From UBA7374 sp049890275 (GTDB lineage: Bacteria > Verrucomicrobiota > Verrucomicrobiia > Opitutales > Coraliomargaritaceae): a stretch of 64,000 nucleotides of DNA. The position numbers were made by a program, and so were the translations under genes. Location of the stretch: the NCBI GenBank assembly GCA_049890275.1, contig JBMHBT010000001.1:62001-126000 (forward strand). The letters run 5' to 3'. Numbering within the stretch: position 1 is the stretch's first letter; each line of letters starts with the position of its first letter. The notes beneath the pieces are model-generated. The model was not told where the DNA came from, did not search any database, and worked only from the letters and a program-made list of their open reading frames with translations. Positions 1-7,838 of the stretch are shown one piece after another.

Positions 1-452
1 TCCACTTCCGCGACCGTCAGTGAAATCCCGTCCACCGCCACACAACCCTTGGCCACGACATAGCGCAAAAGAGCTGGATCGGGAGTGATCCGCAAAAATA
101 CATCTTTCCCTCTTTCTTCGATCACTTCAATAACGCCGGTGCCGTCTACGTGACCGGAGACAAAATGCCCGCCCATTCGCGTCGAAGGCAGTAACGCCCG
201 CTCGAGATTGACCCGACCCCCCGGCCCGATCCCCTCAATCGAAGTCAGGCGCACACTCTCCGCCAAAAGGTCAAACTCCAGACGGTCTTCAGCGAAGTCC
301 ACTACAGTGAGGCAGCAGCCGTTCACCGCCACGCTATCGCCCAACTGCAGACCCTCCGTTACCACGCTCGCCTCCAGCACCAGACGCCAAGCCTGCGCCT
401 GCTCCGTAAACGATCGCACAATGCCCGTCTCTTCGACAATTCCTGTAAACAT
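1..452 (-). CDS. ribE: Riboflavin synthase alpha chain, 3'-truncated by window edge
   Basis: The minus strand reads from an ATG at 452 to the window edge without a stop. The protein begins MFTGIVEETG, the near-invariant start of riboflavin synthase, followed by VNGCCLTV and, near residue 100, MGGHFVSGHVDG, then a second lumazine-domain start, KGCVAVDGISLTV. Family knowledge: the enzyme dismutates two 6,7-dimethyl-8-ribityllumazine molecules to riboflavin plus a pyrimidine, using two tandem beta-barrel lumazine-binding domains; the first domain and the start of the second are visible. About 150 of the usual 200 or so residues are present. The other flavin gene in the window, ribF, is almost 60 kb away, so flavin genes are dispersed here. 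No FMN riboswitch is evident in the roughly 100 bases upstream. Confidence 0.95.
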   Translation of the reverse strand, partial: MFTGIVEETGIVRSFTEQAQAWRLVLEASVVTEGLQLGDSVAVNGCCLTVVDFAEDRLEFDLLAESVRLTSIEGIGPGGRVNLERALLPSTRMGGHFVSGHVDGTGVIEVIEERGKDVFLRITPDPALLRYVVAKGCVAVDGISLTVAEV

Positions 453-509
453 AATCAGAGAACCTTACATTTTGTTAAAATAGAGAATCAAAGACAACAC
501 GGCAGAGGC

Positions 510-538
510 TTGACTTCAAGCAACGAAGCCATTTTGTA
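510..538 (+). promoter_or_regulatory. Possible sigma-70 promoter of tRNA-Met
   Basis: A TTGACT box at 510-515 is followed after 17 bases by TTTGTA at 533-538, about 15 bases before the mature tRNA 5' end. The -35 box is good and the -10 box is weak; the position fits a tRNA promoter. Inference from consensus only. Confidence 0.35.
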
Positions 539-552
539 GATCTTCTTTTGAC

Positions 553-627
<75 letters not shown>

Positions 628-636
628 CCTTATGGT

Positions 637-666
637 TTGCAGAATTCAGACGTAACAGCGTATAAA
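637..666 (+). promoter_or_regulatory. Possible sigma-70 promoter of mutL
   Basis: TTGCAG at 637-642, an 18-base spacer and TATAAA at 661-666 lie about 20 bases before the mutL ATG. Such a promoter would leave a very short leader of roughly 12 bases, in keeping with the absence of any Shine-Dalgarno sequence there. Consensus match only. Confidence 0.4.
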
Positions 667-684
667 GCTAGATTGCCCTGAATC

Positions 685-2499
685 ATGTCCTCCATCCGTA
701 TACTATCCGACCGAGTTGCCAACCAGATCGCTGCTGGCGAGGTCATTGAGCGTCCGGTGGCAGTGGTCAAAGAACTGGTGGAGAATAGCATCGACGCAGG
801 CGCTACGCGCATCGAGGTGGAGTTCCGCAATGGCGGCAAGTCCTACATCCGTATCGAAGACAATGGTAAGGGGATGTCTCCCGACGAAGCCCTTCTTTGC
901 CTCGAGCGGCACGCCACGAGCAAAATCCGCGAGGCGTCCGACCTCCAATCCATTGAGAGTTTCGGCTTCCGGGGGGAAGCGCTCCCATCAATCGCATCTG
1001 TTAGCCGCTTCACTCTGCGCACTCGTACGGAGGGCTGGGAACACGGCACCGAAATTCAGATCAATGGCGGAAAGCTTTTAGAGAAAAAAGACTGCGGAAT
1101 GCCGGTGGGCACGGTCATCGAGGTCGCCCATCTCTTCAACTCGGTTCCGGCCCGAAGGAAGTTTCTCAAGACGGAAGCAACCGAGAGCGCTCACATTGCC
1201 TACACCACGCGACTCTTTGCCGTCGCGCATCCGCAGATTGCCTTCAGCTTACTGGAAAACGGACGAACGCTCTTTCGTTCACCACCCTGTGAGAATCTTC
1301 GGGAGCGCATCGCTGAGATCTGGGGCAAACGTTTGGCGGAAGACCTGATCCCAGTGGAGGCAGAAGACCCAAAAACAGGGCTGGCCCTCAGTGGACTGAC
1401 GGCCAAGCCAGGAGTGGGTCGCTCCACCCGGCGGGAACTCGTTACTCTGGTTAACGACCGACCGGTTGACAGCCGTACCCTCGGCTTTGCCGTGCTCGAT
1501 GCCTACCACGGGCGCATCCAAAAAGGGCGCTACCCACCAGCCTATCTCTTTCTCCGTATCGACCCCTCACAAGTGGACGTCAACGTCCATCCGGCTAAGC
1601 GGGAAGTCCGCTTCCGCGATGAGGGCGCAGTGCGTCGCTTTGTCTTGGAGTCGGTGGAAACAGCGTTGGCAAGCGCATCCATAATCGAGACGGATACGGA
1701 AGAGCAGCTCGGCGTAGAACCCAGCAGCCGGGACTCACAACCCCTCCCCATTCCGGCGATGCTCCCCTCCAGTCGCCCTCGCTTGCCGAGACCGCTGCCA
1801 GCAGCGACGCCTCCAGTACGGACTGACCCGGCACTAAAAACGGACAGTCCAAAGGATCCATCCGTACGACCGGAGAAGGAAACCATGCCCCCACCTGAAG
1901 AGCCCTCTGGCAAGTCTGCAGCCAGAACAGGATGGCGACTGATCCAACAAATACGGGAGCGATACGCGCTCTTTGAAACAGCTAATGGGCTGGTCATGCT
2001 CCACCTGCGCCACGCTGCCCAGCGTATCCGCTACGAGCAGATCGAGGCCAACTATGATAGTGCCAGCGCCGCCAGCCAGACACTGCTTATCCCGATTCCA
2101 ATCGAGCTGGAACCCGTCGCTGCCCAACTTTTGACCGCGCAGGCACCATTATTGCGGCGCAACGGATTTAAAATCGAGCCATTTGGACGCCATATTTACC
2201 GGATTGAGGCAGTGCCGAACTGGCTACCCGACGGAAAAGCGGAAAACTTTATCCGTGATTTTCTAGATCGGGCCGGGCAGCGGGACGGTCGCTTGAGTCA
2301 GGAAGCACTCTGCCGTGAGGCGGTCGCACAGTTGGCCTGCCAGGATTCATACCGGAATAATGAGCTCTTGGGCGAGGCGGCCATCCAGCAGCTGGCCACA
2401 CGCTTACTGGCGTGCGAGACACCTCATACCGCACCATCCGGCCGTCCGACCTTCACTGAAATCAGTTGGAGTGAATGGAGCAAAAAGTTTCAAGAGTGA
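685..2499 (+). CDS. mutL: DNA mismatch repair protein MutL, endonuclease motifs degenerate
   Basis: MutL couples mismatch recognition by MutS to strand incision and excision. The N-terminal GHKL ATPase is intact: the start IRILSDRVANQIAAGEV, ENSIDAG (Mg/ATP loop), IEDNGKGM and GFRGEALPSI, followed by the transducer domain with VNDRPVDSR and VDVNVHPAK. A proline-rich linker spans about residues 345-415, then comes the C-terminal dimerisation domain. In that domain the metal-binding endonuclease motif of most bacterial MutL proteins (DQHAxxExxxxE) reads LRHAAQRIRYE at 441-451, lacking the Asp and the first Glu spacing. The late CPHGRP motif reads APSGRP at 583-588, without Cys or His. By analogy with E. 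coli MutL this suggests a nick-dependent, non-cutting version. The ATG at 685 has no Shine-Dalgarno but aligns with the family start. 604 residues is normal. Confidence 0.96.
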   Translation: MSSIRILSDRVANQIAAGEVIERPVAVVKELVENSIDAGATRIEVEFRNGGKSYIRIEDNGKGMSPDEALLCLERHATSKIREASDLQSIESFGFRGEALPSIASVSRFTLRTRTEGWEHGTEIQINGGKLLEKKDCGMPVGTVIEVAHLFNSVPARRKFLKTEATESAHIAYTTRLFAVAHPQIAFSLLENGRTLFRSPPCENLRERIAEIWGKRLAEDLIPVEAEDPKTGLALSGLTAKPGVGRSTRRELVTLVNDRPVDSRTLGFAVLDAYHGRIQKGRYPPAYLFLRIDPSQVDVNVHPAKREVRFRDEGAVRRFVLESVETALASASIIETDTEEQLGVEPSSRDSQPLPIPAMLPSSRPRLPRPLPAATPPVRTDPALKTDSPKDPSVRPEKETMPPPEEPSGKSAARTGWRLIQQIRERYALFETANGLVMLHLRHAAQRIRYEQIEANYDSASAASQTLLIPIPIELEPVAAQLLTAQAPLLRRNGFKIEPFGRHIYRIEAVPNWLPDGKAENFIRDFLDRAGQRDGRLSQEALCREAVAQLACQDSYRNNELLGEAAIQQLATRLLACETPHTAPSGRPTFTEISWSEWSKKFQE

Positions 2500-2603
2500 A
2501 TCCAGCGAATACTTCAATCGGTCTATCAACTGGCGCAAAGGCTCACTTTTAAGTGATTGCATCGATCCAACCGACTCATTTTGTAAACAACTGTCCTTGC
2601 TAT

Positions 2604-3278
2604 ATGAAAACCTCAAAGATCGCACCCCACATCGAGTCTACAAATTTGAAGTTGGATTCGACTGACGCAGAGTTGTGCGCACTCTGTGACGAAGCTGCCG
2701 AGCTTGGGTTTGCCGCTGTCTGCATCTACCCCGCCAATGTAAACATATGCTCTAACATCCTGTATAATACACCGGTTCAAGTAGCTACAGTCATCAGTTT
2801 TCCACACGGACGTTCGAGCCTTGCTGCCAAACGAGCGGAAGTTCTGGAAGCGAGGGAACAAGGTGCCTCAGAGGTCGACCTTGTGATCAACTATAACAAT
2901 CTGCGAGTCGGAGAAAAAGGTCTGGCAGCAGACGAGGCGGCGACCCTCTGCGAAGTAGCTCGCGAAGTCGGTCTGGTGACCAAAATTGTTATCGAAGCAG
3001 GAGAGCTAAAGAAGAAACAAAAGCTGCATGCGCTATCGATCTGCGAGCAAGCGAAGGCAGATTTTATTCAGACAGCAACCGGGTTTGGTTCCAGTGAGAC
3101 CGAGTTAGAAGATGTTGATCTCTTTCACAAGAAACGCTCCAAAAAAATAAAGATCAAAGCGATTGGCCGCATACAGAATATGGATCATGCCCTACAAATA
3201 ATTGAAGCCGGGGCCAGCCGATTGGGGATTAGCCAAGCGAGCCGATTTCTCAGAGAGGCAAAAAAGCAGGCGAACTAA
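2604..3278 (+). CDS. deoC: Deoxyribose-phosphate aldolase-like protein with Schiff-base Lys replaced by Gln
   Basis: DeoC cleaves 2-deoxyribose-5-phosphate to glyceraldehyde-3-phosphate and acetaldehyde in deoxynucleoside catabolism. The 224-residue product follows the E. coli-type family: AAVCIYPANV (about 37-46), TVISFPHG (62-69), GASEVDLVINY with the acid-base Asp at 92, KIVIEAGELK, and a KAIGRI segment with Lys185, matching the second active-site lysine (E. coli K201). The segment that carries the Schiff-base lysine in the family (ADFIKTSTG) reads ADFIQTATG, so the nucleophile is Gln156 (codon CAG at 3069-3071). The C-terminal tail is also short. It may be inactive or do another reaction. 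The start at 2604 was chosen because upstream in-frame residues (from 2553) have no family match. It lies 104 bases after mutL, same strand. Confidence 0.85.
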   Translation: MKTSKIAPHIESTNLKLDSTDAELCALCDEAAELGFAAVCIYPANVNICSNILYNTPVQVATVISFPHGRSSLAAKRAEVLEAREQGASEVDLVINYNNLRVGEKGLAADEAATLCEVAREVGLVTKIVIEAGELKKKQKLHALSICEQAKADFIQTATGFGSSETELEDVDLFHKKRSKKIKIKAIGRIQNMDHALQIIEAGASRLGISQASRFLREAKKQAN

Positions 3279-3316
3279 TTACCGATTGTATTGAATCGAG
3301 CTTGCCTTCACCAAAA

Positions 3317-4333
3317 TCAACGGAAGCCGAAGAGCTTTTTCAAATTGCTCTGCGTGAGCGTTGTCATCCTTGGGCCCGAAGCGGATAGATTGAGTACCCG
3401 CTGACAAGGCTGCGCCTTTAAAAGACGGGACTGGTAAGCCAAAATCTGAACATCACCGGGCCGTCCGGACAGTCCTTCCGTGGCGAATCGAGGCGTCCAT
3501 TGCAGGGGCAATCCAAAGGGGGTAAAGGCGATGTCCCAGGCAATGACCTCTCCGGATTCAGTGGATCGCGTAAGGAGTGATGGGTAACGATTGATGAAGT
3601 CAGGTGTTGTCCTACTGAAGACGCGGATACGGGCCGCAATGGGCAGGGTGAAGAGATGCTCCTTCATCGTATCCACTCGTCCGGAAAGCACTGCCTGGTA
3701 GAAGGCGAGCGGATCGATACCGACAAGATTCATGCCATTCCATATTCCATGTCGGTTTGGTTCTTCATAACCTTGCTGTTCGTACCATTCCTGAAAGCCA
3801 TTCGTCAGCTGGAAACCGATCTCAAAATGCAGGTGCGCGCGTGACTTGGGAATGGAGTAACCACCCGCCGAGCGCCCCATGACGCCAAGTACGCTACCGG
3901 AATCCACGCGTACTCCGGGCTTCACTCCTTCAGCTATGGTAGAGAGATGCGAGTACAGAGAGACAAAGGCGGGGATGGCTCGGTCATGCTCAACAACAAT
4001 GTATCGACCGTAGCTACTGTGACCAGAAACAGAATTAACATGAACTACACGGCCAGGTAAAACGCTGTAAATCACATCAGCCGCTTCTCCAGAACGATCC
4101 CGACGAAGAGGGAAGAGATCGATGCCCTCGTGGAATCGGCTGCCGCCGTTACGAACACAGCCAAATAACCCCGACTCCAAGGTTCCGGAAGCGGTTGGTT
4201 GAATAAACTCTTCCACACCCCTGCCCTGTTGAAATGCGGGATTTGGCGTCGGCCATACTAAGCCGTGGACAACAAACGGACAAAAACCAATCGTGCCCAG
4301 CCAAAGGTAGCAAAGGATAGCAAAACGACCCAT
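3317..4333 (-). CDS. Secreted M23 (lysostaphin-type) metallopeptidase
   Basis: A 338-residue protein with an N-terminal hydrophobic segment (about residues 4-24) that should act as a signal peptide or anchor. The M23 zinc site is complete: HEGID with His68 and Asp72, SHL with His129, and HLHFE with His167 and His169. Family members cut peptide crosslinks in peptidoglycan, or act as regulatory LytM proteins when zinc ligands are lost; here they are kept. The 140 residues after the catalytic domain are not recognised. Seven bases separate it from the upstream lipoprotein gene at 4341-4832, and with the gene at 4846-5355 they form a three-gene minus-strand operon, so an envelope role is likely for all three. 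The downstream end converges on the deoC-like gene 38 bases away. Confidence 0.88.
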   Translation of the reverse strand: MGRFAILCYLWLGTIGFCPFVVHGLVWPTPNPAFQQGRGVEEFIQPTASGTLESGLFGCVRNGGSRFHEGIDLFPLRRDRSGEAADVIYSVLPGRVVHVNSVSGHSSYGRYIVVEHDRAIPAFVSLYSHLSTIAEGVKPGVRVDSGSVLGVMGRSAGGYSIPKSRAHLHFEIGFQLTNGFQEWYEQQGYEEPNRHGIWNGMNLVGIDPLAFYQAVLSGRVDTMKEHLFTLPIAARIRVFSRTTPDFINRYPSLLTRSTESGEVIAWDIAFTPFGLPLQWTPRFATEGLSGRPGDVQILAYQSRLLKAQPCQRVLNLSASGPRMTTLTQSNLKKLFGFR

Positions 4334-4340
4334 TACGTGT

Positions 4341-4832
4341 TTATCGTTTCCGCCTCAACTCTGCGATACTGGCTTTTAAATCCAATACCAACTGCCCAAT
4401 CGCATTATCCTCTACCTCGACAAAGGTATACAACTTGCCGTCATTCATGACAGTATCGATACGACGCGCCCCGATGGCTTTGTCATTCGTGGTAAAAACG
4501 AGTCGACTGCCCCGATTGGTAACGGAAGTGCGATAAAGCGCTCGTGCTCCGGTGTCATTTGTCTCGATCAGTAAGGCCAAGCCCATGTCGACCTTGACCA
4601 GTTCCACATTGAGAATGTCCAGTTCAGAAACAGCCGGTTCGCGATCGACTATTATTTCCGTCTGGCTAATCGGTAAGCGCAGGGTTCGACCCTGCATGGC
4701 GCCATACTGCAGACCGCGAGACTCAATCATAATTCTCGGGATCAACATATTCTCGACCTGATTCGTGGTCTTACATGCGGGCAAAAACACACTCAGGAAA
4801 AGCAGTGGTAAAAGTAAAAGGGATCGTTTCAT
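4341..4832 (-). CDS. Small lipoprotein, weak resemblance to the SecD periplasmic head
   Basis: From ATG 4832 the product is about 163 residues, starting MKRSLLLLPLLFLSV and reaching a lipobox LPAC, so it is a predicted lipoprotein. In-frame ATGs just upstream (to 4853) would overlap the preceding stop and lengthen the n-region; MKR gives the better signal peptide. The C-terminal part (ETNDTGARALYRTSVTNRG, then GSRLVFT) resembles the region of the SecD P1 head in which a small domain sits before the membrane pore. This resemblance is by eye and may not hold. Its position between an unknown gene and the M23 peptidase argues for an envelope function. No precise role can be assigned. Confidence 0.75.
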   Translation of the reverse strand: MKRSLLLLPLLFLSVFLPACKTTNQVENMLIPRIMIESRGLQYGAMQGRTLRLPISQTEIIVDREPAVSELDILNVELVKVDMGLALLIETNDTGARALYRTSVTNRGSRLVFTTNDKAIGARRIDTVMNDGKLYTFVEVEDNAIGQLVLDLKASIAELRRKR

Positions 4833-4845
4833 AATCATGAACAAA

Positions 4846-5355
4846 TTAAACAAACATGAGCTCTCCTACAGAGTCCTCGATACGCTCCATCAAGCTAGCC
4901 GAGATCGGAATGATCGGCACATCAAAAGTGTCCTTGCTCTTCACGTGAAGGTAGGCCTGAGCTCCTTCAATCTGTCGCGAACCTACGGCTCGCAGAACAC
5001 GCTTGCGCTCCAGCATCAAGGCCAGCAAATGACGTAGGGCCTGCTTTTCAGGAGGTGGCGATTCCTCTTCAGTTGCTCCCTCATAGAGAGATAGAAAAAA
5101 ATCCTCTGCCGATTGCAGCGTTGCTGGAGCATTCTGTGTCTCTGCGTCTGGCTCATCAATCAGGCGTACCCAGCGGCCCAATAGCTCGCCGGGCAGGCTA
5201 AAGTCCGCCACCTCTGATTCGAGAAGGTCCGTACGGCCCAGTTCACCCGCTTCGTCGTCCATATAGACCAAGCATGCAACGCGGTCACCGGGAAGAAAAG
5301 GAGTACCACTCTGTTCCGAGCGATCTGCCATCGTCTTGATCTGCCAATCTACCAT
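4846..5355 (-). CDS. Conserved hypothetical protein, 169 aa
   Basis: A soluble, acidic protein with no signal peptide or membrane segment. It contains a beta-rich N-terminal stretch (FLPGDRVACLVYMDDEAGEL, then RTDLL), an ELLGRWVRLI segment, and a helical C-terminal half with LLALMLERKRVL and an AQAYLHVKSKDTFDVPI segment. I do not recognise a characterised domain; it looks like a small family seen beside envelope genes in Verrucomicrobiota, but that is recollection, not a search. I prefer the start at 5355 (MVDWQIK) over the longest reading from 5391, since the extra twelve residues look unstructured. It is the first gene of the operon leading to the lipoprotein and the M23 peptidase; 13 bases separate it from the former. 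Confidence 0.7.
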   Translation of the reverse strand: MVDWQIKTMADRSEQSGTPFLPGDRVACLVYMDDEAGELGRTDLLESEVADFSLPGELLGRWVRLIDEPDAETQNAPATLQSAEDFFLSLYEGATEEESPPPEKQALRHLLALMLERKRVLRAVGSRQIEGAQAYLHVKSKDTFDVPIIPISASLMERIEDSVGELMFV

Positions 5356-5472
5356 TGCGCCCATACTCCAATAGGAATGATGCCTCGACAAGCACGGATT
5401 CGTTTTAACTTGCCTGCACAGTCACTCCAAAACTTAGATGGTTTATAGAATATCACTAACTAACCTTTCGTT

Positions 5473-6153
5473 ATGAGCCGAACGATTGCCATTGGAGACG
5501 TCCACGGTTGCGCAGAAGAGTTTGCGGAACTGCTCCAGCTGCTCAGCCCCACAGCAAAAGACCGCGTGATTCAGCTGGGTGACTTAATCAACCGTGGGCC
5601 CGATAGCCATGATGCGGTTCGGATCGCCCGTGAAAACGGAATCGAAGCAATACTCGGCAATCATGAACTCCGTATTCTTACCGCTCTGCGCGAAAGCCGT
5701 CCGGGCATGCTAAAAGAATACGACCTAGAGACCATCCGACAGCTTGATAAAAAAGACTGGGCCTACCTCGAAAGTATGCCGAAATTTAAATATGACGGTC
5801 GCTCAGATACTGTTTTTACTCATGGAGGCTTCCTTCCCGGAGAACCTTGGATGAAGCAACCCGTTGAAGTAACAACCAGCATTCAGGTAATCGACGCCGA
5901 CGGGAAGCCAGCCAAGCGCTCCGATGCACCCGATGCACCTGCTTGGGCCGATAGCTGGGAGGGGCCACCCTTTGTGGTCTATGGACACACACCACGCCCC
6001 AAGGTCTACCAACAGAAGGCCTCCGTCGGCATAGACACTGGCTGTGTCTACGGCGGCTACCTGACGGCCTATATCGTTGAAGAAAAACGCTTTGTCCAAG
6101 TACGCGCCAGTCGTGCCTATGCCCATAGTAAACGCCTCCCGGATCCCGTTTAA
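5473..6153 (+). CDS. Calcineurin-like metallophosphoesterase (PPP family)
   Basis: The 226-residue protein carries the whole metallophosphoesterase signature: IAIGDVHGC at 5-13, LGDLINRGPDS near 35, GNHE near 61, VFTHGG and a late VYGHTP. These supply two metal ions and the catalytic His. The arrangement is that of bacterial PrpA/ApaH-like enzymes, which remove phosphate from phosphoproteins or cleave diadenosine tetraphosphate; the sequence does not decide between them. The start follows directly on the conserved strand (SRTIAIGDVHG), so it is secure despite no Shine-Dalgarno. It is followed on the same strand by a beta-lactamase-fold hydrolase and a DEDD exonuclease, perhaps one nucleotide/RNA-processing transcription unit. 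Confidence 0.88.
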   Translation: MSRTIAIGDVHGCAEEFAELLQLLSPTAKDRVIQLGDLINRGPDSHDAVRIARENGIEAILGNHELRILTALRESRPGMLKEYDLETIRQLDKKDWAYLESMPKFKYDGRSDTVFTHGGFLPGEPWMKQPVEVTTSIQVIDADGKPAKRSDAPDAPAWADSWEGPPFVVYGHTPRPKVYQQKASVGIDTGCVYGGYLTAYIVEEKRFVQVRASRAYAHSKRLPDPV

Positions 6154-6239
6154 GCATGTGAATGAATATTACCGGGCGATAATTAACAATTCCTTTGCTT
6201 TGACTCAGCACAATTATTCTAGATGCTAATGTAATACAC

Positions 6240-7193
6240 GTGAATTTTGGTGCCATCATCTGGGGATCTTGCGGCTCCCTACCTTCGCCCGCGACTTCCG
6301 GAGAAATCCGCCAGAAGGTGCTGGCTGCGCTTTGGGCCGCGCGCGAGCAGACATTTGATACTACCGATCAGGTCGCAGCCTTTGTCGATCAGTTGCCCCA
6401 CAGCCTTCGGGGCACCTACCGCGCCAACACTTCCTGCGTGCAAATAGTAACTGACCAAGAGGACGTTCTCTTGTGTGATGCAGGTACTGGCATAAGGGAT
6501 TATGCGCTTTCCCTTCCCGTCGATAGTGCCCCTCGAACCTATCACATTTTCCTTTCTCATCTGCATTGGGATCATATCCAAGGATTCCCCTTCTTCCGCC
6601 CAGCGTATAAACCCGGTAATCGGATTGTATTTCATGGATTCCATCCGGAAACGGAAGCCGTTCTGCGCAAACAGATGGAGGCACCCTTCTTTCCGGTGCC
6701 TTTTGAAAGTATGCAGGCCACGATCGAATTTGATATTCGAGAAGAAGGAGAGGATTTTGAGCTGGATGGAGTGCTGGTGCGCACAATTCGGCAAAACCAT
6801 CCGGGAGACTCTTGGGGATACCGCTTTGAAAGAAAGGGTAAGGCGATTGTCTATTCATCCGACGCCGAACACACCGTGGAAAGCCGCAACAACAACGCTG
6901 CCTTTATTGACTTTTTCAACAAAGCAGACGTTGCGATTGTCGATGCGCAATACACGCGTGAGCAGGTTGACAACGAAAAGAGAAACTGGGGGCATTCGGA
7001 TCACATAACGGCTATGGAATTAGCCGGTCAGGCCGCTGTTGATCACCTCGTACTCTTCCACCACGAACCCGGTTTTTCTGACGAGAAAATCGAATCGATC
7101 TACCAGAATGCGCTCCAAGCAACATTCAATGAGGGCAGCTTGGGCCCGGAGAAAATAACACTGGCCTACGACGGATTACAGCTAGAGGTGTAG
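6240..7193 (+). CDS. Metallo-beta-lactamase fold hydrolase, GTG start
   Basis: The 317-residue product has the metal motif SHLHWDHIQG (about residues 105-114), an earlier CDAGTGIRDY, the later SSDAEH, DAQYT and a final LFHHEP segment. This is the MBL-fold pattern with ligands from HxHxDH, a distal His and a bridging Asp. The start IWGSCGSLPSP is typical of a subgroup in which the first strand runs into a Gly-rich turn, related to PhnP, RNase Z and cyclic-nucleotide phosphodiesterase types. Substrate unknown; cyclic nucleotide, RNA or phosphonate esters are possible. No ATG lies close to the motif, so GTG at 6240 is used. 21 bases separate its end from the next gene. Confidence 0.85.
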   Translation: MNFGAIIWGSCGSLPSPATSGEIRQKVLAALWAAREQTFDTTDQVAAFVDQLPHSLRGTYRANTSCVQIVTDQEDVLLCDAGTGIRDYALSLPVDSAPRTYHIFLSHLHWDHIQGFPFFRPAYKPGNRIVFHGFHPETEAVLRKQMEAPFFPVPFESMQATIEFDIREEGEDFELDGVLVRTIRQNHPGDSWGYRFERKGKAIVYSSDAEHTVESRNNNAAFIDFFNKADVAIVDAQYTREQVDNEKRNWGHSDHITAMELAGQAAVDHLVLFHHEPGFSDEKIESIYQNALQATFNEGSLGPEKITLAYDGLQLEV

Positions 7194-7214
7194 TCACTTC
7201 GGAGATTCGAGAAT

Positions 7215-7838
7215 ATGGAGCAACCGGATCCAGTTGAGCGTCCAACTACACGACGTATCTCGAAGGCCGAGATCAATGAACTTCCCCTTATTGCCTGGGA
7301 AGGCCCTGTGCAAATCCTCGGTACTGTTGATGCGATGGAGTCGGCGGTGGAAAAGCTGGCCGGTGAAGCCCATCTCGGCTTTGATACGGAAACTCGACCG
7401 AGTTTTAAAAAGGGAGAGTACTATCCGCCAGCCCTAGTGCAGTTGGCCAACGCTGATTGCGTCTACCTCTTCCGGATTAGTCAGACAAAAACGCTGGATC
7501 CTCTCCGGCCGCTCTTCGAATCGAGCCATATTCTTAAGACGGGTGTCGCTATCGCCGACGATGTCAAAGAGCTCCGGGCAATGGAGGAATTTCGTCCTGC
7601 AGGTTTTATAGAAGTTGCGGATTTAACGAAAAAACTCGGCTACGAGAACCGTGGCTTGCGGGCATTGGCTGCACTCCTACTGGAGGGCCGAATTAGCAAG
7701 GCTGCACAAGTAACCAACTGGGCAAGGGAACAATTGGACGCGAAGCAGATCCGCTATGCCGCGACCGATGCCTGGATCAGCCGCGAAATCTATCTGCGGG
7801 CGCTAGCCGAAGAGTCGGAAAAAGAAGAGTCTTCTTAA
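7215..7838 (+). CDS. DEDD-type 3'-5' exonuclease domain protein
   Basis: A 207-residue single-domain exonuclease related to RNase D. Exo I is LGFDTETRPS with the Asp-x-Glu pair near residues 56-58, exo II includes LKTGVAIADDVKEL, and exo III is YAATDAWISREIY with Tyr and Asp four apart, which makes it DEDDy. No HRDC domain follows, unlike the full RNase D at 28136-29320, so this is a short paralogue of the type that trims structured RNA or DNA ends. The acidic, poorly ordered tail (EESEKEESS) is unusual. Its stop codon interlocks with that of the convergent pseudopilin gene (TTAA at 7835-7838). Confidence 0.88.
   Translation: MEQPDPVERPTTRRISKAEINELPLIAWEGPVQILGTVDAMESAVEKLAGEAHLGFDTETRPSFKKGEYYPPALVQLANADCVYLFRISQTKTLDPLRPLFESSHILKTGVAIADDVKELRAMEEFRPAGFIEVADLTKKLGYENRGLRALAALLLEGRISKAAQVTNWAREQLDAKQIRYAATDAWISREIYLRALAEESEKEESS

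Noticed and set aside
453..552. FMN riboswitch in front of riboflavin synthase
   Set aside because: About 100 bases are available and none of the conserved RFN blocks are visible; tRNA-Met and its promoter fill the rest.
2553..2603. Longer start of the deoC-like gene
   Set aside because: The extra 17 residues contain an unusual His-Phe-Cys-rich string with no DeoC match; the internal ATG at 2604 fits the family start.
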